DNA of 13,062 nt from positions 1 to 13,062 of the forward strand of contig JBEKUT010000182.1 in NCBI GenBank assembly GCA_049514735.1, in the 5' to 3' direction. This DNA comes from JAICMB01 sp049514735. GTDB lineage: Bacteria > Acidobacteriota > Terriglobia > Bryobacterales > Bryobacteraceae. The notes under the pieces were generated by a model. That model ran no database searches and was not told the DNA's origin. It saw only the letters and a list, made by a program, of their open reading frames with translations. Shown piece after piece: positions 1 to 5,547 of the stretch. The first letter of the stretch is position 1. Each line of letters starts with the position of its first letter. The position numbers and the translations under genes are program-made.

Positions 1-308
1 TTCATACGTTCCGCGGCCTCGCGCGCCAGCAGGATCGGACCCTGGTAATTCACCTCGTGCGACAGCCGCATTGTCTCTTCCGTGTTCCCCCGCGCTGGAT
101 TTCCGGTAAATACGACGAGACCATAAAGACTGGCCACGGAATCCAAGAGCCGCGCGCGATCCTCGGCTTTCGTGATATCGGCCTGAATGCCATGCGAGCG
201 CGAACTGACGATGACATTCGCGCCATCGGCCGCTAGCAGTTCGGCAGTTGCCGATCCCAGTCCGCCCGCTCCGCCAACGAGTACGATGGACAGCCTGTCA
301 ATCGGCAA
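1..308 (-). CDS. Short-chain dehydrogenase/reductase (SDR), 3' end outside window
   Basis: This is the N-terminal part (about 102 codons) of an NAD(P)-dependent SDR; the gene runs off the left edge, so the active-site YxxxK is not visible. Residues 8-19 form a strand followed by a glycine-rich dinucleotide loop (LVGGAGGLGSA). A second strand ends in VIVSSR, then an acidic ADIT segment that would contact the adenine. Next come a VVFTGN strand in the place of the usual NNAG, and an NYQG segment typical of SDR helix 4. The loop between strand 2 and ADIT is short for the family. I chose the TTG start because GGAGG (318-322) lies 9 bases upstream and no ATG gives a complete Rossmann fold. The start overlaps the last codons of the ligase gene, so the two are probably co-translated. 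Substrate unknown; a sugar or cell-envelope role is inferred only from the neighbours. Confidence 0.8.
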   Translation of the reverse strand, partial: MPIDRLSIVLVGGAGGLGSATAELLAADGANVIVSSRSHGIQADITKAEDRARLLDSVASLYGLVVFTGNPARGNTEETMRLSHEVNYQGPILLAREAAERM

Positions 309-1536
309 ATCGGACCGCCTCCGAAACAGGAGCACGCTTAGCCGCGGCCGCGACGGAGGTCTGCAGCGCAACGTATCCGAATCCGAGCACCGCGAGAAAC
401 ATTGTGAGGACTTCGCTGTCACCGAGGTTGTATTCGAAATACCCCTCCGCTAGAACGCCCAAAAACACAGCGATGGCCCCATGCAACACAAACCGCGTTT
501 CAGAATCGAGATCGCGGCGGCGCAGCCCGAGGAAGAAATCGTAGGCTGCCTTGCCGATCAGCCACAGCAGCGCCAGCAGCGCCGGAATCCCACGCTCAGC
601 CGCGTACTGCAGATAAATGTTGTGCAAGTGCCCATACCAGCCGGTCGGCAGTGGCCGCGGAATGTCAGCCGGGACGTAGCTATCGAACTGCGGCTTGATC
701 TGCTCGGGCCCCAGCCCGAACAGCGGATGCGCCTTCACCATCTGCCAACCTGTGCGGCGCGTAATCACGCGATGCATATTAGAATCGGTGTCGCCGTGAG
801 GTCTGACGGTAGACAAGATCCGTTGGCGCAAAACAGGAACGGCGAGCAGCGCAATAATCGCGATAGGCGCCAGCAGAAACACCTTGCGATTCCAAAACCA
901 AATCAGGTAACAGACACCGATCGGCAGACCTAGAAGAAAGATACTGCGGTCAAGGCTGAGTACCAGTGAGATAACGAGAATGCCTACGCAAGCCCACCCA
1001 AGCGGCTTCCATTTACGGTCGCTTGAAAAGAACAGATACGAAATCAGCATCAGCAGAACGATCATCTCTTCACCGCCGAATGTCATCCAGTGGCTGGTGA
1101 AACCGGTGATGCGCGCCGACACATAGTAATCGTAGAAGTTCGTGTGAAGCGCCCTGGCCTGTTCGAACTTGAGCCAGAACTGGTAAAAGCTGCGAAGAGC
1201 CGACGCGCTCGCCACGCAGCCCCACAGCAGCACCACGGCGCGAATCTCGCTCACGCTCCGAAATGTGCTGGCAACTAGTAATAGGAAAAAGAACAGGACC
1301 ATCTTCCGGATCTGCGGCGTCCCGGAGCGCGGATCGGTGGAAAGAGCGACTGCGAGAAACGTCCAGCCGATAAAAATGGCGAGCGGCAGCTTGACCGGCG
1401 GAAACTGCATCCGGGTACCCGAAATCAGCAGCGCCGCGACCGCCAGAGCCAATAAGATTTGTGAAATCGCGATGGAAAGAAGAATGGAAATGATGGAGGC
1501 GCAAGTGAGATAAAACGCCGCCTTCGAGAAGCTCAT
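298..1536 (-). CDS. O-antigen ligase / polysaccharide polymerase family membrane protein (Wzy_C-type)
   Basis: A 412-residue polytopic inner-membrane protein of the O-antigen ligase/polymerase superfamily, which joins or polymerises undecaprenyl-linked glycans on the periplasmic face. Hydrophobic segments lie near residues 8-40, 50-66, 78-92, 100-116, 156-170, 178-194, 197-214, 219-236, 313-332 and 350-392. The large periplasmic loop near 240-312 carries the family signature: RTGWQMVKAHPLFGLGPEQ (261-279), with the dhPl.G.G pattern, then HLHNIYLQYAAERGIP (303-318). The Arg and His residues of this loop are the functional ones in studied members. The C-terminal FEYNLGDSE (367-375) is a common ending. 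The ATG start has GAGGG (1545-1549) 8 bases upstream. It is divergent from the phosphatase gene with very little space between, and overlaps the SDR gene at its end. Ligase and polymerase cannot be told apart from sequence alone. Confidence 0.88.
   Translation of the reverse strand: MSFSKAAFYLTCASIISILLSIAISQILLALAVAALLISGTRMQFPPVKLPLAIFIGWTFLAVALSTDPRSGTPQIRKMVLFFFLLLVASTFRSVSEIRAVVLLWGCVASASALRSFYQFWLKFEQARALHTNFYDYYVSARITGFTSHWMTFGGEEMIVLLMLISYLFFSSDRKWKPLGWACVGILVISLVLSLDRSIFLLGLPIGVCYLIWFWNRKVFLLAPIAIIALLAVPVLRQRILSTVRPHGDTDSNMHRVITRRTGWQMVKAHPLFGLGPEQIKPQFDSYVPADIPRPLPTGWYGHLHNIYLQYAAERGIPALLALLWLIGKAAYDFFLGLRRRDLDSETRFVLHGAIAVFLGVLAEGYFEYNLGDSEVLTMFLAVLGFGYVALQTSVAAAAKRAPVSEAVRFAD
318..322 (-). 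promoter_or_regulatory. Shine-Dalgarno site of the SDR gene
   Basis: GGAGG on the minus strand sits 9 bases before a TTG codon at 308-306. It lies inside the end of the upstream ligase gene and supports the non-ATG start and translational coupling. Confidence 0.6.
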
Positions 1537-1573
1537 GAACGTTTCCCTCGAACCAACCTGTAGACTAGCAGGA

Positions 1574-2056
1574 ATGGAGATCTATCTTCTCCGCCACGGA
1601 TCGGCGGAGCGGGGACGGCCTGGATCGCCCGACTCCGACCGGGCGCTCACCGGCGAGGGACGCTGTGAGATTCAGCGCGTAATGGCAGCCGCGAAACTGG
1701 CTCGCACTTGCCCGACTCTGATTCTATCCAGTCCCTATAAACGTGCTTTTGAAGCCGCACGGATCGCGGCCGGAGTCCTCGATTACAAAGGCGAGATTGT
1801 CGTCACCGATGCGCTGACTCCTGAAGCGGGCGCTCGGGGAGTCTGGGACGAAATTCGCGTCCATCGCGACGAGGAAGGTATCTTGCTCGTTGGACACGAG
1901 CCCCTCTTCAGCGCATGCACGGCCTACCTGGCCGGCTGCCCCGATCTACAAGTAGAGTTCGCGAAAGCCGGACTGGTTCGCATCGATGTAGAGGGTTTCA
2001 ATGTGGCGCCTCGCGGCATCTTGAAATGGATGCTGACGCCGGACCTGACCGCCTGA
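1574..2056 (+). CDS. sixA: SixA-type phosphohistidine phosphatase, histidine phosphatase superfamily
   Basis: A 160-residue histidine phosphatase (phosphoglycerate mutase-like fold). The N-terminal RHG motif is at residues 7-9, with His8 as the phospho-acceptor. LTGEG (25-29) matches the family's LT.eG, LSSPYKRA (51-58) supplies the second phosphate-binding Arg, and VGHEP (106-110) supplies the second catalytic His108. Length and motif order match SixA, which removes phosphate from phosphohistidine (ArcB in E. coli; partners elsewhere are less certain). I start at the ATG giving MEIYLLRHG because this is the universal SixA N-terminus; an in-frame ATG at 1535 would add 13 unsupported residues and overlap the divergent ligase start. 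No good Shine-Dalgarno site precedes it (AGGA touches the ATG), so a leaderless transcript is possible. The stop overlaps the next gene's start as TGATG. Confidence 0.87.
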   Translation: MEIYLLRHGSAERGRPGSPDSDRALTGEGRCEIQRVMAAAKLARTCPTLILSSPYKRAFEAARIAAGVLDYKGEIVVTDALTPEAGARGVWDEIRVHRDEEGILLVGHEPLFSACTAYLAGCPDLQVEFAKAGLVRIDVEGFNVAPRGILKWMLTPDLTA

Positions 2057-2634
2057 TGTACACTCCCGCTCACTTCGAAGTTCGCGACCGCGACGAGATC
2101 GCCGCGTTCATGCGCCGGTACAACTTTGCCGCGATCGTGATGACGCTCGACGGTGAAATAACGGCAACCCACGTGCCTTTGGTGGTTCGAGAAAACGCCG
2201 CTGAGTTGAGCCTGATCGGCCATTTTGCGAAGGCGAATCCCTGCAGCGCAGTTCTTGAAAACTGTGAAGTCCTGGTCATTTTCACGGGTCCGCACGATTA
2301 CGTCTCACCATCGCTCTACGATTCGAAACTCAGCGTTCCCACCTGGAACTACACGGCCGTCCACGCTTACGGAACGGCCGGCGTCATCGAAGCCGAACCC
2401 GCGCTTATGATGCTGGTTGAAGCGTCGGAGCCGGCCTATCGCGAACAATGGGATGCGTTGCCCGTTAGCTTTCGCGAGAAAATGATCGCCGGCGTGACGG
2501 CCTTTGAGATCCGCGTCAAGAAGCTCGAAGGCAAGTACAAGCTGAGCCAGAATCGTCCGCCCGCGGACCGTGCCCGAGTAGCGCAGGCGTTCGAAGGCAG
2601 CGAATTGGGAGAGTTCATGAAGAGGGTGACTTGA
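2056..2634 (+). CDS. PaiB-type FMN-binding protein (FMN_bind_2 family)
   Basis: A 192-residue protein of the PaiB family, which has a split-barrel flavin-binding fold. In Bacillus PaiB acts as a negative regulator of sporulation and protease genes; in most bacteria the role is unproven. Family blocks run in order: MYTPAHF at the start, ATHVPLVV (37-44), GHFAKANP (55-62), VIFTGPHDYVSPSLY (74-88), VPTWNYTAVHAYG (94-106) and, near the C-terminus, EGKYKLSQNR (158-167). The usual Trp of YVSPSWY is Leu here (residue 87). The length is close to the family norm of about 200. The ATG overlaps the upstream TGA by one base, which fixes the start and indicates translational coupling with the phosphatase. 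A longer in-frame extension into the upstream gene has no family similarity and was discarded. Confidence 0.88.
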   Translation: MYTPAHFEVRDRDEIAAFMRRYNFAAIVMTLDGEITATHVPLVVRENAAELSLIGHFAKANPCSAVLENCEVLVIFTGPHDYVSPSLYDSKLSVPTWNYTAVHAYGTAGVIEAEPALMMLVEASEPAYREQWDALPVSFREKMIAGVTAFEIRVKKLEGKYKLSQNRPPADRARVAQAFEGSELGEFMKRVT

Positions 2635-2638
2635 ACTT

Positions 2639-3253
2639 GTGCACACACGAGTGTTTGCGGAGTTCGAGCGTATCTGCGCGGCGCGTGGTGCGGGAGGCGA
2701 CGTGTTGGAAGTGGGCGCCGTCCCGTCCGAAGATAGTCTCTTGTGCCTGCCTGCCCTTGCTCGCGCGAAAAGCAAGATCGGGATCAATCTCGACGGGCCG
2801 GGCAGCTACGCCGATTTCAACATCCTTCGCGCCGACGCCAACGCGATGTCCTGCTTTGCGGATGAATCGTTCGACACCGTGCTGTGCAATTCCGTTCTAG
2901 AGCACGACAAGCATTTCTGGAAGTCAGTCAGTGAAATGAAGCGCGTGATCCGTCCCGGCGGCCTCATCGCGATTGGCGTTCCTGGATTCGTCACGCTTCC
3001 AATCGAAAGGAAGGCATCCCGTGTGGCGCGCATTCTGAGACGGCTGCGAGTCTCACGCGCCCTGCTCGATCCGATGGACGCTTCGACCCTCACGCTGCGG
3101 ACTCACGCTCATCCGTCCGACTACTATCGCTTCAGCCCGCAAGCCGTCCGCGACGTGTTTCTCGACGGCCTGATCGACACCGAACTGCACACCGTAATGC
3201 TGCCGCCGCGCCTAATCGGAGTGGGAATCAAGCCGCCGCGACCTTCTCGATAA
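2639..3253 (+). CDS. Class I SAM-dependent methyltransferase (Methyltransf_11-like)
   Basis: A 204-residue class I methyltransferase. VLEVGAVPS (22-30) occupies the motif I position, where most relatives have VLDVGCGxG. An acidic residue closes strand 2 (GINLDGPG, 48-55) and a DANAM segment (67-71) follows. FDTVLCNSVLEH (78-89) is motif IV with the common LEH ending, followed by EMKRVIRPGGLIAIGVPG (99-116), the classic motif VI region. A HPSDYYRFSP segment (158-167) is often seen in envelope or glycan-associated methyltransferases. The start is GTG, four bases after the PaiB stop, with AGGG about 12 bases upstream; GTG at 2651 is an alternative. The 3' end overlaps the convergent glycosyltransferase gene by 26 bases. 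The substrate cannot be told from sequence. Motif I has lost its second Gly-rich turn, so activity is not certain. Confidence 0.8.
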   Translation: MHTRVFAEFERICAARGAGGDVLEVGAVPSEDSLLCLPALARAKSKIGINLDGPGSYADFNILRADANAMSCFADESFDTVLCNSVLEHDKHFWKSVSEMKRVIRPGGLIAIGVPGFVTLPIERKASRVARILRRLRVSRALLDPMDASTLTLRTHAHPSDYYRFSPQAVRDVFLDGLIDTELHTVMLPPRLIGVGIKPPRPSR

Positions 3254-4268
3254 TGGACAACAATCGCGGGAACCATGTGCGGATCGAATAGCACTGCTCA
3301 ACGAAAACCCGCCCAGCCCGACCCATCTCGCCGCGCAGTTCGGGTGCGGCAATCAGAGTAGCCAGCGCGTCGCGCCATTCTTCTTTTCCCGTTGCGAGCA
3401 GTCCGCGACACGCACCAAGGAGTTCGACATTGATCCCGACCGGAGATGCAACAACAGGAAGCGACGCGCTCATGTATTGGAGAATCTTGCAGCCACACTT
3501 CCCGCGCTGGAACGGTTCATCGACGAGCGGCATGATTCCGATGTCGAAGAGACGCGCAATCTGAGTTTCCACCAGCGGACTCCATGCGATGAATTGCCAG
3601 CGCAGCGAACTATCGGGAAGATTGGGCCGGGGGCGTGAAACAACGACAAATTCGAAGCCCAGCTCGCGTTGCAGTTCCGCGAGCATGGGCACGTGCGGAT
3701 AGAGCGTCTCACGAATGGATTGGTCCGAGCCCATCCAACCCACGCGCACTGGATGGCGGCCGCAATCCGGCGCGCCCACATAACGATCGGTATCGATAAC
3801 GGTCGGGATGACGCTCACGCGCGGCGAGAATTTCTGTGCGAAGCGGGCGAGATACTCATTCCCCGCGATCACCCATGCCGCCCGCTCGCAGATCTGTCCG
3901 ATGTGAGCGGCTTTGTCGCCCAGAAAAATGGCGTCATCAAAATCGAAGATCACTCGCGGGTTTCGCTGGAAAAGCGCGGCCTCATATTCGAACTTGCCCT
4001 CCAGCAGATCGCGATTCAAAAACACAACATCGAAACGTGCAGCCGCGCGAATGTCCCAGCGCCGTCTGAGCCTGCGGCGCCGTAGCGCCGCCTCACGATG
4101 CGCCGCCCGCAGGACAGCACTGCGCCACGGCGTAATCCACGGATACGGAGGACGCCGCGTGCGCAACGATACTTCCCAGCCGGCCTGCTCCAGATAAGGA
4201 ATGTACTGGCCGATCCGGAAGCGGCACGATGGGTCGTCGACGGCATGAGCATAAGCGATCAGCTTCAA
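3228..4268 (-). CDS. Glycosyltransferase, GT4-type GT-B fold
   Basis: A 346-residue retaining-type glycosyltransferase, probably peripheral on the cytoplasmic face, adding a sugar to a lipid-linked acceptor. The N-terminal half has the acceptor domain with VVFLNRDLLE (81-90) and VIFDFDDAIFLGDK (106-119). VIPTVIDTDRY (153-163) marks the linker, VGWMGS (176-181) opens the donor domain, and FDIGIMPLVDEPFQRGKCG (241-259) followed by KILQYMSASLPVVASPVG (261-278) is the donor-binding block. The start is TTG, with GGAGG (4276-4280) 7 bases upstream, and it overlaps the epimerase stop as TTGA, so the two are coupled. The protein appears full length. Donor and acceptor are unknown; the adjacent epimerase suggests use of a modified nucleotide sugar. 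Confidence 0.87.
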   Translation of the reverse strand: MKLIAYAHAVDDPSCRFRIGQYIPYLEQAGWEVSLRTRRPPYPWITPWRSAVLRAAHREAALRRRRLRRRWDIRAAARFDVVFLNRDLLEGKFEYEAALFQRNPRVIFDFDDAIFLGDKAAHIGQICERAAWVIAGNEYLARFAQKFSPRVSVIPTVIDTDRYVGAPDCGRHPVRVGWMGSDQSIRETLYPHVPMLAELQRELGFEFVVVSRPRPNLPDSSLRWQFIAWSPLVETQIARLFDIGIMPLVDEPFQRGKCGCKILQYMSASLPVVASPVGINVELLGACRGLLATGKEEWRDALATLIAAPELRGEMGRAGRVFVEQCYSIRTWFPRLLSIIEKVAAA

Positions 4269-5065
4269 CCCGCATCCTCCGCCAGCAGTTTTCGAATGCC
4301 TTCTTCGAGCGTAATACGCGGCGTCCAGCCCAGCAGGCGCGCAGCTTTGGACACATCCGCAACCACGTCGTCGATTTCCCCGCGCCGCGGTTCGGAAATG
4401 TAACTCACATCCACTGGCCGGCCACCTATAGTAAGACCCGAGCCCTGCAATCGGAGAGCGGCCACCACCGCTTCGGCAACGTCGTCGACATGGACGAAAT
4501 CGCGGCGTGGGTGCGGATCGCGCAGGAGTAGCGCGCCGCGCCGGACACCCTCAATTACCGTGGGGATGAGGAAGTCCCCGCGCTGGCCCGGACCGAATGC
4601 GTTGAAGATGCGCAACGCGATAACGGGCACGCCAAAGTCCCGCGCATAAGCGGCGCACAATTGCTCAGCCATGAACGTCGAAGCCATGTACGGATTCGAG
4701 GGATTCACGGGATGTGCTTCGTCATCCGGCAAATATTTCGGGACGCCGTAAACGTACGAGCTGCCCAGAATCAGCCGGGCGTTTCGCAAACGCGCTAGTT
4801 CAAGAAGATTGAGGGTGATGAGCGGGTTCTCACGGTAGAACGAATGTGGAGCTTCCCACGAGAGAGGCGCCGACGCCTGGCCCGCGACGTGGACGATGGC
4901 CTCCATCCCATCCAGCTCTTGCACGCTTTCCCAATCGCAGAGATCGATTCCCGAATGCCGCTCGGGCGTTTCGAAACAGACGCCCTGCCGTTCCAGGACA
5001 CGCGCCACTGCGCGGCCGATGAAGCCGCTCCCGCCAGCAAGAAGGACGGCCCCTGTCGCGTTCAT
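4265..5065 (-). CDS. NAD-dependent epimerase/dehydratase (extended SDR), atypical and possibly inactive
   Basis: A 266-residue extended SDR of the nucleotide-sugar epimerase type. The NAD-binding loop is G11-x-x-G14-x-x-G17 (AGGSGFIG), DLCD (41-44) and VHVAGQASAP (58-67) follow, and the catalytic Ser/Thr region is GSSYVYG (101-107). LRIFNAFGPGQRGDFLIP (151-168) and RRDFVHVDDVAEA (187-199) are the substrate-domain blocks. Two things are odd. The active-site YxxxK reads Y126-M-A-S-T130, so the catalytic Lys is Thr. Also, LTIGG (211-215) runs straight into RPVDVSYISEPRRGE, whereas relatives have about 20 more residues between these blocks; total length is short of the usual 300 or so. I use the ATG at 5065, which overlaps the upstream TGA as TGATG; upstream GTG/ATG options (5095, 5074) are less likely. 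It lies directly downstream of a broken nucleotidyltransferase. It may be a pseudo-enzyme or a gene in decay. Confidence 0.8.
   Translation of the reverse strand: MNATGAVLLAGGSGFIGRAVARVLERQGVCFETPERHSGIDLCDWESVQELDGMEAIVHVAGQASAPLSWEAPHSFYRENPLITLNLLELARLRNARLILGSSYVYGVPKYLPDDEAHPVNPSNPYMASTFMAEQLCAAYARDFGVPVIALRIFNAFGPGQRGDFLIPTVIEGVRRGALLLRDPHPRRDFVHVDDVAEAVVAALRLQGSGLTIGGRPVDVSYISEPRRGEIDDVVADVSKAARLLGWTPRITLEEGIRKLLAEDAG
4276..4280 (-). promoter_or_regulatory. Shine-Dalgarno site of the glycosyltransferase gene
   Basis: GGAGG on the minus strand, inside the end of the epimerase gene, 7 bases before the TTG at 4268-4266. It fixes the non-ATG start of the glycosyltransferase. Confidence 0.65.
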
Positions 5066-5316
5066 CACAGGCATAACGATTCCGCGCCGCGGCACGCCTG
5101 TTCATAGTCCTCACGGCGTCCGATGTCGAGCCCATAGCCTTCGTGAATGTAACTGCCAATCCGAGTCCCGAATTTGTTGAGCGACACAATATAATTCGGC
5201 AGATTCAGAAACGTGTTATCCGGCAGCAGGCTGAGCACTCGCGGACTCATCACGTAAATTCCCGCGCTGACCTGGTACTCGAGAACCGGTTTTTCTTCCC
5301 AGTCGCTGAACCGAAC
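5065..5316 (-). pseudogene. C-terminal remnant of a sugar-1-phosphate nucleotidyltransferase
   Basis: About 82 codons match the C-terminal end of the NTP_transferase family, which makes NDP-sugars from sugar-1-phosphates. The visible blocks are RFSDWEEKPVLEY, with the conserved EKP, then VSAGIYVMSPRVLSLLP, and finally GYGLDIGRREDYEQA, the usual (W/L)DIGxxxDY ending. The N-terminal nucleotide-binding half (GGxGTRL...P) is missing. Upstream of about 5316 the sequence belongs to a different gene in a different reading frame. Its stop overlaps the epimerase start (TGATG), so it was once the first-translated partner of that gene. In legionaminic acid loci a nucleotidyltransferase of this kind (PtmE) occurs with LegB, which would fit the neighbouring remnant, but a mannose or glucose enzyme is equally possible. 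Confidence 0.75.
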
Positions 5317-5547
5317 GAGCGATGATAGCGGAGACCCGGTTGATCGGCTGCCACCTTGCTGGCGGCATGCGGAGATTGGCAATGTACCGGATGCAACTCA
5401 CCCATGGGGATCTCTCGCGCGCTGCCATAGATCTCGCTGGTTGAAGTGAGAACCACTTTCTCCACGCCACACGCGCGCGCGGCTTCGAGGACGTTAAATG
5501 CTCCATCGATATTGGTGCGCAGGTACGCTTGCGGCGACACGTACGAT
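5310..5547 (-). pseudogene. Internal fragment of a LegB/GDP-mannose 4,6-dehydratase-like SDR
   Basis: About 79 codons resemble the middle of a nucleotide-sugar 4,6-dehydratase. SYVSPQAYLRTNIDGAFNVL matches the family's helix around TN..GT.NVL, VVLTSTSEIYGSA carries the catalytic Ser/Thr-x-x-x-YG strand, and SPHAASKVAADQ holds the active-site segment, where YxxxK would read HAASK. RYHRSFG continues the match. The N-terminal Rossmann loop and the whole C-terminal domain are absent. Similarity begins within a few bases of the phosphoesterase stop codon and ends about 5310, where the nucleotidyltransferase remnant starts in another frame. Tyr to His in the active-site motif is a further sign of loss of function. 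Assignment to LegB rather than another dehydratase rests on the TSTSEIYG and YHRSF patterns and is moderate. Confidence 0.7.
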
